Source: Spirochaetales bacterium (GTDB lineage Bacteria; Spirochaetota; Spirochaetia; DSM-2461). From it: a DNA stretch of 22,618 nucleotides. The stretch covers positions 1 through 22,618 of the forward strand of contig PDRU01000076.1 in NCBI GenBank assembly GCA_002748225.1, in the 5' to 3' direction. This document shows positions 1 through 6,962 of the stretch, in pieces. A program made the translations under genes and the position numbers. Position 1 is the first letter of the stretch. Every line of letters starts with the position of its first letter. The notes below the pieces were generated by a model, which saw only the letters and a list, made by a program, of their open reading frames with translations, was not told the origin of the DNA and did not search any database.

Positions 1-1353
1 CTGTTCCATCAGCCGTTTGTGAATATACTCAATAGAGCCGACATCCAGTCCCCGGGTGGGCTGAACCGCAATAAGAAGATTCGGGTTATGGCTGATCTCG
101 CGTCCCACAATGGCCTTCTGCTGATTCCCTCCCGAAAGAGACCGGGCGGGCGTCTCACTGCCCTGTCCGGCCCGCACGTCAAAGTCTTCAATTATCTTTT
201 CCGCGTTGGCACGGATAACATCTTTTTTCAGAAAACCTCTGCGGTTGAAGCGGGTTTCCCAGTAATTTTCCAGAATACAGTTTTCTTCAACACTGTACTC
301 AAGAACCAGGCCCCATTTCTGCCGGTCCTGAGGTATGTGGGCTATACCCTCCTGAAAACGCTCTCTGACCGGCGCGTGGGTAATATCTTTTCCGTTAAGC
401 AGAATAGTGCCGCCGTGCGCCCGGCGCAGTCCGGTCAAGGCTTCCACCAGCTCACTCTGGCCGTTTCCATCCACACCGGCCAGTCCCACAATTTCGCCGC
501 CGTAAACGTCCAGTGAAAAGTTCTTGACAGCCGGAAACTTCTGCTTGTTCAGAACGGTCAGATCCTTAATTTCCAGAACCTTCTCTCCCGGCTCCTTATC
601 CTGACGGTTTACAGAGAAACTCACTTCCCTGCCCACCATCATGCGGGCCATGGTTTCGGTGTCTGTGTCCTTAACGTCCACGGTTCCCACAACCTTACCC
701 CGGCGTATTACGGTACAGCGGTCGGCTATCTGTTTAATTTCCTTCAGTTTGTGGGTTATAAGAATGATTGATTTCCCTTCGGCAATGAGGCTGCGCATTA
801 TTTCCATCAGATCCGAAATTTCCTGCGGAGTTAAAACGGCTGTCGGTTCGTCGAAAATCAATACCTCGGCATCGCGGTAGAGCATTTTCAGAATTTCCAC
901 CCGCTGCTGCATACCCACTGAAACATCTTCTATAATGTCATCGGGTTCCACATTCAGCCCGTAATGACTGCTCAGTTCCTTAATGCGCTTTGACGCCGAC
1001 TGCAGGTCCATGCCCAGTCCGCGGCGCGGTTCCATTCCAAGAACAATGTTCTCGGTTATGGTAAAATTATGAACCAGTTTAAAATGCTGATGCACCATAC
1101 CAATGCCCAGATTACTGGCCTGAGTGGGATTGTTAATGGATACTTCCTTCCCCCGGACACGTATATGACCGCGGTCCGGATGATAAAGACCGAAGAGAAT
1201 ACTCATAAGGGTTGATTTCCCGGCTCCGTTCTCGCCCAGAAGCGCCAGCACCTCACCTTTCTTCAGCTGAATGGTAACATCGTCATTGGCAACAATGCCG
1301 GGGAATTCCTTGCGGATGCTGTTCATTTCTATGACATACTCTTCTCTGTCCAT
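1..1353 (-). CDS. BMP-family ABC transporter ATP-binding protein (nucleoside/sugar uptake), C-terminus cut by window edge
   Basis: This is the cytoplasmic ATPase of an importer of the RbsA/NupO type, with two ABC domains in one chain. Translating the minus strand from the ATG at 1353 gives an uninterrupted frame to the window edge (451 codons), so the C-terminus is missing. Domain 1 has Walker A GENGAGKST (residues 40-48), the variant signature VSVGMQQR usual in this subfamily, and Walker B VLIFDEPTA. Domain 2 has the degenerate P-loop GVDGNGQSE, signature LSGGNQQK, and LLIAVQPTRGLD, where Gln replaces the catalytic Glu, also usual for BMP-type ATPases. A strong Shine-Dalgarno (GAGGAGGT) lies 7 bases before the ATG. 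The gene follows the binding protein, so purine or other nucleosides are the likely substrate. Permease genes would be expected just beyond the window; that is inference. Confidence 0.95.
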   Translation of the reverse strand, partial: MDREEYVIEMNSIRKEFPGIVANDDVTIQLKKGEVLALLGENGAGKSTLMSILFGLYHPDRGHIRVRGKEVSINNPTQASNLGIGMVHQHFKLVHNFTITENIVLGMEPRRGLGMDLQSASKRIKELSSHYGLNVEPDDIIEDVSVGMQQRVEILKMLYRDAEVLIFDEPTAVLTPQEISDLMEIMRSLIAEGKSIILITHKLKEIKQIADRCTVIRRGKVVGTVDVKDTDTETMARMMVGREVSFSVNRQDKEPGEKVLEIKDLTVLNKQKFPAVKNFSLDVYGGEIVGLAGVDGNGQSELVEALTGLRRAHGGTILLNGKDITHAPVRERFQEGIAHIPQDRQKWGLVLEYSVEENCILENYWETRFNRRGFLKKDVIRANAEKIIEDFDVRAGQGSETPARSLSGGNQQKAIVGREISHNPNLLIAVQPTRGLDVGSIEYIHKRLMEQ

Positions 1354-1379
1354 TAACAGACCTCCTCAACAAAACGTGG

Positions 1380-1408
1380 AAAAAAAGGGGGCGGACATAC
1401 CCGCCCCC
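1380..1408 (-). terminator. Intrinsic terminator between the binding-protein and ATPase genes
   Basis: Read on the minus strand, a perfect 8-bp stem (GGGGGCGG / CCGCCCCC) with a 6-base loop is followed by at least six T. It lies 23 bases past the stop of the binding-protein gene and ahead of the ATPase Shine-Dalgarno. It probably allows partial read-through, giving more binding protein than ATPase. Confidence 0.85.
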
Positions 1409-1430
1409 TCCTTGTTTATACAGCAAGCAT

Positions 1431-2507
1431 TTATTTAATCAGATCACCCTGAGTATCGGCTACAACTATTTCACCGCTCTGTACCTTTTTGTAGAGTTCG
1501 GCAACTTTCTTCTGAACCGACGCCTTCAGGTTGGGGTTCTTTTCAGGAATTCCAACCCCGTAGTTTTTGGAGTCAAAGAACATTGTTTTTCCGCCGGGGA
1601 ATGTACCGTTCAGTTCAGCAACGATCATGTCATAAGTTGCTGTATCGATCTTCTTCATGGCCGAAGTAAGAACAACCGATTTGTCGCCTTCGTAAACACC
1701 TTCGGCAAACTGGTCAACATCCACACCGACAATCCAGACTTTCTCGCCGTTCTTGGCCCGGGCCTTGGCTTCGCTGAAAGCTCCCAGACCTACACCGCCG
1801 GCGGCGCAGAAAATAACATCAACACCCTTGTCGAACATACCTGCACCCAGCTGCTGACCGGCAGCGGTATCGGTAAAGGTACCCTGATAAATAACGTTCT
1901 CGGCCTTAATCTGAACATTGGTGCCCAGATTCTTGTTCGCGTAAGCCAGTCCCTGCTGGAAGCCCCAGTTGAACTTCTGTACGGGAGGAATTTCCATACC
2001 GCCGATAAAGCCGGCTTCGCCTTCCTGAAGCTGCAGAGCGGTAGCCAGGCCTGCAAAAAACCCCGATTCATTTTCCGCAAAGAAAATGGGAACGGTATTA
2101 GGACCAACAACAGCTTTCCAGTCGCCCGCGTGAGGAACTCCGTCAATAAGAACAAACTTTGCATCGGGATATTTGTTCTGGGCCGCGAAAATGGCTGTTT
2201 CAAACTTGAAACCCGGAGTAACAATAAATTTATAGCCAGCGTCGTAAAGGTTGCTGATTTCCTTCAGGTAATCAGCTTCCGTGGTTCCGACAGGTTTCAG
2301 ATACTTTTCAGTAATCAGTCCCTCATCGGCCGCCATAAGTATGCCTTCCCAGGTGCCCTGGTTAAAAGACTTGTCATCAATGGTACCGGCATCCGTTACC
2401 ATTCCCACCATCATTTTTTTTCCGGATCCAGCTTCTCCCTCACCGTTGGCGAACAGAGCTGAAGCGGCAAAAAGAATGACCGTAAGGATGCAAAGTGTTT
2501 TTTTCAT
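1431..2507 (-). CDS. BMP/PnrA-like nucleoside-binding protein of an ABC importer
   Basis: A periplasmic solute-binding protein of the basic membrane protein (BMP/PnrA/TmpC) family, 358 residues, which delivers a nucleoside to the adjacent ABC transporter. An N-terminal Sec signal (MKKTLC then a hydrophobic run to LFA) is followed by the acidic, Gly-rich NGEGEAGSG linker typical of spirochaete binding proteins. Family motifs are DDKSFNQGTWEG near the mature N-terminus, KFVLIDG, ESGFFAGLATAL, VWIVGVDVDQF and LTSAMKK; the last two carry the Asp and Lys that contact the nucleoside in this family. The ATG at 2507 was chosen over the one at 2561 because AAAGGAGAAT lies directly before it and the signal peptide begins there. 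The only Cys in the signal (position 6) is too early for a lipobox, so this copy looks soluble or signal-anchored, unlike the lipoproteins PnrA/TmpC. Exact ligand is inferred from neighbours. Confidence 0.92.
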   Translation of the reverse strand: MKKTLCILTVILFAASALFANGEGEAGSGKKMMVGMVTDAGTIDDKSFNQGTWEGILMAADEGLITEKYLKPVGTTEADYLKEISNLYDAGYKFIVTPGFKFETAIFAAQNKYPDAKFVLIDGVPHAGDWKAVVGPNTVPIFFAENESGFFAGLATALQLQEGEAGFIGGMEIPPVQKFNWGFQQGLAYANKNLGTNVQIKAENVIYQGTFTDTAAGQQLGAGMFDKGVDVIFCAAGGVGLGAFSEAKARAKNGEKVWIVGVDVDQFAEGVYEGDKSVVLTSAMKKIDTATYDMIVAELNGTFPGGKTMFFDSKNYGVGIPEKNPNLKASVQKKVAELYKKVQSGEIVVADTQGDLIK

Positions 2508-2543
2508 TTTATTCTCCTTTAACAGAATAATGCATGTGTCTGA

Positions 2544-2572
2544 ACTATAGCCCAGATTCACTGAAACCGCAA
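2544..2572 (-). promoter_or_regulatory. Candidate sigma-70 promoter of the nucleoside-binding protein gene
   Basis: On the minus strand TTGCGG (2572-2567) and TATAGT (2549-2544) are separated by exactly 17 bases, about 40 bases upstream of the chosen start. It lies downstream of the deoB stop, so the transporter can be expressed separately from deoB. Confidence 0.6.
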
Positions 2573-2621
2573 CTCAAATCTGACCCCGCAGCGGCTGGTT
2601 CATGTAAAACGGCCGCACAGC

Positions 2622-3824
2622 TCAGCTCAGGCTGAAGGGCGTACCTGGACCTTCCGGCTCCAAACCGAAGGCCTTCTGAACAGCCGCTGACAAATCGGCA
2701 AAGCTCTCCCGGATACCCACATTGTTATCAGCGGCATCCAGAGGGTTCCGCCCTATAACCCGGCATAATACCGGTACGTGCTCACGGGTATGATCCGTAC
2801 CGCGGAAAGTGGGATCGCATCCGTGATCGCCTGTAATGGCAATGATATCGCCGTCTTTCAGGTGTTTTTCAAGTTCCGGCAGTACCGAATCAATAACAGC
2901 TACCGCATCATGGTAGCCTTGAGGATCCCGGCGGTGGCCGTAGATCATGTCTGTATCGACAAGATTAACAAAAACAAAGCGGTCTTTATCCGACGGCCTG
3001 TCTTTGGCCAGCTGAAGGGTACGCTTTATACAGGCAGGGTTTCCCGCGTCATGATGCGACTCATCTATACCCTGTTCATTAAAAATGGAACCTATTTTGC
3101 CGACAGCCACAGTCCATACGCCTTTTTCCTTCAGGTAATCAAGCAGAGACTTGGCCGGCAGGTCTATGGACCAGTCGTGCCGGTCCCGGGTGCGGCTGAA
3201 ACTGCCGGGAACGCCCTCAAAAGGACGGGCAATAACACGGCCCACATTGTAGGGGTCGCAGAGCCTGCGGGCCGTTTCACAGAGCCGGTAAAGCTCGGGG
3301 ACCGGAAACACATCCGTATGAGCCGCAATCTGAAAAACAGAATCGGCAGAGGTGTAGCAGATAGGCTTTCCGCTCTCCAGATGTTCCGCGCCGAGCTCTT
3401 CAATAATAACCGTACCGGAAGCCGCCTTGTTTCCAAGGATGCCCGGCACTCCTGTTTCCCGGACAAACTGCTCTACCAGCTCCTTTGGAAATGACGGAAA
3501 CTCTGAAGGGAATACGGGGAAGGGTTTATCCAGAACAATACCCGCCATTTCCCAGTGGCCGGTTGTTGTATCTTTTCCGGGAGAACGTTCCTTCATAACC
3601 CCGAAACGGGCCGTCGTTTTTTCCTGCGCAGGACAGCCGTTTATAATACGGCCGGTATGAAGCGCGGCATTTCCCAGCCCCATGGCCTGCAGATTGGGCC
3701 ATTGTACCGGCCCCACAGCCTCTCCTATTCCCGCGGCAGTGTTCGAACCTTCATCACCGTATTTCCCGGCGTCGGGCAGCTCGCCTATACCGAAACTGTC
3801 TATAACAAGCAGAAAAACATCCAT
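2622..3824 (-). CDS. deoB: Phosphopentomutase
   Basis: Cytoplasmic enzyme interconverting (deoxy)ribose 1-phosphate and 5-phosphate, linking nucleoside breakdown to the pentose phosphate pathway. The 400-residue length matches DeoB (about 390-410). Metal-binding VIDSFGIG lies at the N-terminus (Asp9). KDTTTGHWE carries the Thr (residue 86) equivalent to the phosphorylated residue of characterised phosphopentomutases. The C-terminal ITGDHGCDPTF...GTDHTREHVP block supplies the remaining manganese ligands of the alkaline-phosphatase fold. AGGAGGT precedes the ATG by about 10 bases. It lies upstream of the nucleoside transporter genes on the same strand, a coherent salvage neighbourhood: imported nucleosides are phosphorolysed and the sugar phosphate is recovered here. 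rpiB further along the window acts on the next sugar phosphates. Confidence 0.96.
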   Translation of the reverse strand: MDVFLLVIDSFGIGELPDAGKYGDEGSNTAAGIGEAVGPVQWPNLQAMGLGNAALHTGRIINGCPAQEKTTARFGVMKERSPGKDTTTGHWEMAGIVLDKPFPVFPSEFPSFPKELVEQFVRETGVPGILGNKAASGTVIIEELGAEHLESGKPICYTSADSVFQIAAHTDVFPVPELYRLCETARRLCDPYNVGRVIARPFEGVPGSFSRTRDRHDWSIDLPAKSLLDYLKEKGVWTVAVGKIGSIFNEQGIDESHHDAGNPACIKRTLQLAKDRPSDKDRFVFVNLVDTDMIYGHRRDPQGYHDAVAVIDSVLPELEKHLKDGDIIAITGDHGCDPTFRGTDHTREHVPVLCRVIGRNPLDAADNNVGIRESFADLSAAVQKAFGLEPEGPGTPFSLS

Positions 3825-3856
3825 ATTGTTTTCTAACCTCCTGTCAATACGGATTC

Positions 3857-3862
3857 AGTATA
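3857..3862 (-). promoter_or_regulatory. Possible -10 element for deoB
   Basis: TATACT on the minus strand lies 32 bases before the deoB ATG, between the terminator of the upstream gene and the Shine-Dalgarno. No good -35 hexamer is present at normal spacing, so this is tentative. Confidence 0.35.
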
Positions 3863-3912
3863 ACTCATTGAGGCCGTTTTTGTTACAGATTTCACGCAGA
3901 AAACCGCAACAT

Positions 3913-3944
3913 AAAAAAAGGCCCCTGAAATGCCTTCAGGAGCC
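3913..3944 (-). terminator. Intrinsic terminator after the SUMF1-domain lipoprotein gene
   Basis: On the minus strand a 10-bp stem (GGCTCCTGAA / TTCAGGGGCC, one G-T pair) with a 5-base loop is followed by seven T. It lies 28 bases past the stop of the upstream gene and separates it from deoB. Confidence 0.9.
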
Positions 3945-3971
3945 CGGGCGCAAAGCAGTGCAATCTGAATA

Positions 3972-4943
3972 TCAGTCAGCTCTCATGCAGAGACGGAAAC
4001 CAAGGTCGTTTCTCCGCACCTGCTGTTTATAGTTGTTCCTGCCGGCGCAGTTCAAAACGGAAGCTTCAGTGTCCCATCCGCCTCCGCGGACTATGCGGTA
4101 AGAGCCTGTATCAGCCCCGATGGGATCTTCCACAACACCTCTGATGTAAGCTCCGTTACGGTCATAGCACCACTCATCGACATTTCCGTTCATATCATAC
4201 AGTCCCAGAGCATTGGCGTATTTTCCGCCGACCGGATGACTTTTATTAGACGAATTAGCATGGTACCAGGCGTATTCGCCAATACTCGGATCGCTGGATT
4301 CGGGGCCTCCGCTGACATAGTTTCCAGGATGCCAGAGAGAACCGTCTATGTAGCGGGCCGCGTATTCCCATTCCGCTTCAGTGGGCAGACGGTAGCCCTT
4401 CCGGTTCCAGTCCGCATAAGCTTCAAGCATGTTTTTCGCGTCACTTTCGGTATAAGGCTGAGTCAGCGCGGCATCGGAATAGTACACCTGCTCACTCCCG
4501 TCAACAGCGGTATCAGCCATGGTCAGTTTATTGCAGAACGCAACAGCATCATACCAGTTAACAAAGTAGGCGGGATGATCGTCTCCATTACCAACAGCCT
4601 CGCTGGGAATTTTCGGCGGACTTTCTACAATGCCCGGCCAGACATTCCCCCATACAGCTTCCCACAGTTTCTGGCTTACCTCAAACTCGCCCATCCAGTA
4701 GCTGTGAGTCAGTATGACATCCTGTGTGGAAGAATACACACCCTGCCCCATTTCAAAGCGGCCGCCGGATGGAACATAAAGCATGTTAAAACTGACAGGA
4801 TTGACAGGCATGATGGAACTGACAGTATGCACGGAAATTTCTCCCGCGCTGTAGGTTACCGGAACAGAATTATTCGATGGAGGACATCCGGTAAAAAGCA
4901 TTATGCCCGCAATGGCAGTAACAGTTAAAACAACTCTTTTCAT
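3972..4943 (-). CDS. SUMF1 (formylglycine-generating enzyme-like) domain lipoprotein
   Basis: Predicted lipoprotein of 323 residues. The signal peptide ends in the lipobox LFTGC (Cys20). The remainder is a SUMF1/FGE-sulfatase fold: GRFEMGQ, SYWMGEFEVSQKLWEAVWG, NWYDAVAFCNKLT, GYRLPTEAEWEYAARY, LGLYDMNGNVDEWCYD, RIVRGGGWD and the closing LGFRLC. True formylglycine-generating enzymes need two Cys five residues apart near the C-terminus. Here only the second is kept (Cys299 in NCAGRN) and the first is replaced by Ala294, so sulfatase activation is unlikely and a binding or structural role is more probable. No sulfatase gene is nearby. TGGAGT lies before the ATG. The gene stands alone, with its own terminator and a possible promoter. 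Related SUMF1 lipoproteins are common in spirochaetes and mostly uncharacterised. Confidence 0.9.
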   Translation of the reverse strand: MKRVVLTVTAIAGIMLFTGCPPSNNSVPVTYSAGEISVHTVSSIMPVNPVSFNMLYVPSGGRFEMGQGVYSSTQDVILTHSYWMGEFEVSQKLWEAVWGNVWPGIVESPPKIPSEAVGNGDDHPAYFVNWYDAVAFCNKLTMADTAVDGSEQVYYSDAALTQPYTESDAKNMLEAYADWNRKGYRLPTEAEWEYAARYIDGSLWHPGNYVSGGPESSDPSIGEYAWYHANSSNKSHPVGGKYANALGLYDMNGNVDEWCYDRNGAYIRGVVEDPIGADTGSYRIVRGGGWDTEASVLNCAGRNNYKQQVRRNDLGFRLCMRAD

Positions 4944-4975
4944 TTAAAACTCCAGATCATAGTGAATTCTTTACC

Positions 4976-5005
4976 ATATAAGGTATCGCATTAACAGATT
5001 TCCAA
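4976..5005 (-). promoter_or_regulatory. Weak promoter candidate for the SUMF1 lipoprotein gene
   Basis: On the minus strand TTGGAA (5005-5000) and TTATAT (4981-4976) are 18 bases apart, about 33 bases upstream of the ATG. Two arms of an inverted repeat flank it, which is why it is worth recording. Confidence 0.4.
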
Positions 5006-5023
5006 CCAATAAATTGATACCTT
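4980..5023. repeat. 8-bp inverted repeat flanking the SUMF1-gene promoter
   Basis: AAGGTATC (4980-4987) and GATACCTT (5016-5023) are perfect reverse complements 28 bases apart. One arm overlaps the candidate -10 element and the other lies upstream of the candidate -35. It could be an operator, or a long-loop hairpin after the thymidine kinase-like gene; there is no T-run to favour a terminator. Confidence 0.5.
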
Positions 5024-5033
5024 TTAACGTATA

Positions 5034-6146
5034 TTATTCTTCTACAGGACTGCGGCGGCTGTCGGAGAGCCTTTCATTAATGTACTCTCTGTCCAGATTC
5101 AGCTCCTTTATCAGATATTGAATCTGCTGACTTCCAATAAGGTTCTGTTCCACATAGAGATAAAGCAGAGCCTTTTCGGCCAGCGCGGGCACCAGAAGCG
5201 CATTCATGCACACCGGCTGGGGAGTATCCCTGTTCATATGAATATCCTTCAGAGAGGCATGAAGCGCTGAAGCTTCCGGATTGTCGCGGAGAAGGCCCAA
5301 TTCCTTTTTCAGCGGTTTGGTATCGCCGCGGGCGGCCGACTCTCCCAGAGGCTTCAGGGTAAAGAAACTGTATTCCTTGCCGGGAAGCCAGTGGTGGGCG
5401 TCACAGCGGGTGCAGTAGTTCGGCTCATGGGGATCGTTTCTGTCCCGGTCTCCTCCAATAATAATAAGAGGATCAAAATAAAGCGCCGGACATTCTTTCT
5501 GATTAACCGAATAGTACCTGTAGGTATAGAGCGAATCGGTCAGGCATTCCGGATGCTCGCAGTAGGCGGAAAGATTATACACATCAGTGGCGAATTCCAG
5601 CAGAAGACGCGCCGTGGAATTAAATATTTCCCGGCGGAAATTAAGCACCAGTGTGGGATAAACAAAGATAAGTCCCCTTTCACGCGATTCCCGGCAAGTC
5701 AGATAAACCAGCCTTTCATCATAAAAAGAAGCTTCATCAATAATCCAGGTACCGTATTCGGGATGATCGGCAATAACCGCTTCCAGATCGAAGGAGTCGC
5801 GTATTTTGGCTATTCCGCTGCCGCAGCGTTCATAGCCGCCGCGGTAGGCCAGAGCATCATCAGGATAATCAGGAAAGCGTCCGGCATCGAGCAGGGAGCG
5901 GACAAAAAAAACTTTTCTGCGGTCCGCTCCGCGGCTGCTCACCATATCGACCGCCGCGCCGCCTTTCCGCAGAGCCACCCGGCTGTCCCGCCAGATACCC
6001 GCCGAGAATTCCGTTTTACCCGAGCCCATGGGGCCTATAACCAGAATACGGCGGAACCCCTCGGTAAAATCAAAATGATTGCGGGCACTGTGCACACGCA
6101 TGGTGGGGAAACCCAGATTTTTCAGAAAGTCGGCTGTTCCGCTCAT
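5034..6146 (-). CDS. Divergent thymidine kinase (TK1 family) with long C-terminal extension
   Basis: A 370-residue protein whose first 250 residues follow the plan of type II (TK1-like) thymidine kinase, which transfers phosphate from ATP to thymidine. In order: P-loop GPMGSGKT (38-45), IIDEASFYDE with the Asp-Glu pair at 137-138 (the Glu is the expected catalytic base), the lid-like TLVLNFRREIF (165-175), a first Cys pair Cys196/Cys201, then TYRYY, LIIIGGD and a second pair Cys245/Cys248 that would complete the structural zinc site. It departs from normal TK1: those proteins have about 190-220 residues and CxxC pairs; here the first pair is CxxxxC, the stretch between P-loop and DE is longer, and about 115 residues follow the zinc site. 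Its ATG overlaps the TGA of the upstream FAH-family gene (ATGA) and has no clear Shine-Dalgarno, so translation is probably coupled. Substrate is inferred. Confidence 0.75.
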   Translation of the reverse strand: MSGTADFLKNLGFPTMRVHSARNHFDFTEGFRRILVIGPMGSGKTEFSAGIWRDSRVALRKGGAAVDMVSSRGADRRKVFFVRSLLDAGRFPDYPDDALAYRGGYERCGSGIAKIRDSFDLEAVIADHPEYGTWIIDEASFYDERLVYLTCRESRERGLIFVYPTLVLNFRREIFNSTARLLLEFATDVYNLSAYCEHPECLTDSLYTYRYYSVNQKECPALYFDPLIIIGGDRDRNDPHEPNYCTRCDAHHWLPGKEYSFFTLKPLGESAARGDTKPLKKELGLLRDNPEASALHASLKDIHMNRDTPQPVCMNALLVPALAEKALLYLYVEQNLIGSQQIQYLIKELNLDREYINERLSDSRRSPVEE

Positions 6147-6874
6147 ATGTTTCTGCTGTCCATCGATTCCCTGCTGACGGTGTTTTTGAGCACCCCTATC
6201 CCTTCTATTTCCACTTCCACAACATCGCCGGGTGCCAGAGGGCTTACTCCGGCAGGAGTGCCGGTAAAGATTAAATCGCCTTCTTCCAGAGTAAACTGGC
6301 GGCTGATATAAGCTATAAGCCTGGCCACCGGGAAGATCATGGCTCCGGTATTGGAGTTCTGAACAACTTTGCCGTTCAGACGTGTCTGAATGTTAAAGTT
6401 CTGCGGGTCCACCTCCCCGCCAGCCGGCAGAAGTGCCGGTCCCACAGGACCAAAGCCGTCAAAGGACTTGCCGCGGAACCACCCGGACTTATCCGCGTTC
6501 TGAATATTTCTCTGACTCACGTCGTTACCGCAGGTGTAGCCCCGCACATATTCCAGGGCCTCACTTTCCGGAATATTCTTGCCCCTCCGGCCTATCAGAA
6601 CAACAAGCTCGCCTTCCAGGTCGGTACGGGCATTTTTTCCAAAGCTTTCTTCCGCTGCCGCCGGAAGAGGTATGCACTGCCCCGGCCCAATCAGAACATT
6701 CGGTGTTTTGTTAAAAAGAACCGGCTCGGGAGGAACATCTTCGGTGAATCCCTGAACCTTCACGGATTCACTCTCTGCCACATGCGCCCTGTAGTTCAGT
6801 CCCACCGCAATAATTTTGGATGGAGCAATTCCATACTGCTCGGATGTACCGATAACGGGTAATAGTATTTCCAT
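6143..6874 (-). CDS. Fumarylacetoacetate hydrolase (FAH) family enzyme
   Basis: A 243-residue member of the FAH superfamily, enzymes that hydrolyse, decarboxylate or isomerise oxo-acids at a divalent metal. Visible motifs are VGLNYRAHVAE (24-34), the metal-binding LEGELVVLIG (86-95, Glu87/Glu89), GYTCGNDVSQRN (112-123, Asp118), GKSFDGFGPVGP (135-146), and the C-terminal FTLEEGDLIFTGTPAGVSP. Length fits the short single-domain type. The start at 6874 begins at the family's usual N-terminus; an in-frame ATG at 6892 adds six residues, and neither has a clear Shine-Dalgarno. The open frame continues to 7240, but that part overlaps the divergent ankyrin gene and does not resemble the family. The family is too varied to assign a substrate; coupling to a thymidine kinase-like gene gives no clear metabolic link. 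Confidence 0.9.
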   Translation of the reverse strand: MEILLPVIGTSEQYGIAPSKIIAVGLNYRAHVAESESVKVQGFTEDVPPEPVLFNKTPNVLIGPGQCIPLPAAAEESFGKNARTDLEGELVVLIGRRGKNIPESEALEYVRGYTCGNDVSQRNIQNADKSGWFRGKSFDGFGPVGPALLPAGGEVDPQNFNIQTRLNGKVVQNSNTGAMIFPVARLIAYISRQFTLEEGDLIFTGTPAGVSPLAPGDVVEVEIEGIGVLKNTVSRESMDSRNI

Positions 6875-6920
6875 AGAAACATAATATGACATATCTGGCC
6901 CATGCTGGTTAAGGGTAAGA

Positions 6921-6949
6921 ACAATAGAGGCCGATTCTGATAATGGAAA
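6921..6949 (-). promoter_or_regulatory. Tentative promoter for the FAH-family/TK1-like gene pair
   Basis: On the minus strand TTTCCA (6949-6944) and TATTGT (6926-6921) are 17 bases apart, each matching four of six consensus bases. It is in the 88-base divergent gap and overlaps the Shine-Dalgarno region of the ankyrin gene on the other strand. Confidence 0.33.
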
Positions 6950-6962
6950 AGGAGAGTATTCA

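Noticed and set aside
2508..2561. Upstream ATG at 2561 for the nucleoside-binding protein
   Set aside because: It would put 18 residues ahead of a normal signal peptide and would lie within the candidate promoter, whereas 2507 has an ideal Shine-Dalgarno.
2589..2617. GCGGC/GCCGC stem after deoB as its terminator
   Set aside because: The stem is 5 bp with a 16-base loop and no T-run, and the next gene has its own promoter; too weak to list.
2778..3494. A 238-codon plus-strand open frame inside deoB
   Set aside because: deoB on the other strand has intact catalytic motifs over its full length; the antisense translation has no recognisable domain.
5391..6311. A 306-codon open frame on the plus strand opposite the TK1-like gene
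   Set aside because: It lies entirely over two genes with clear family motifs on the minus strand, has no Shine-Dalgarno and reads as low-complexity basic sequence, so it is an antisense artefact.
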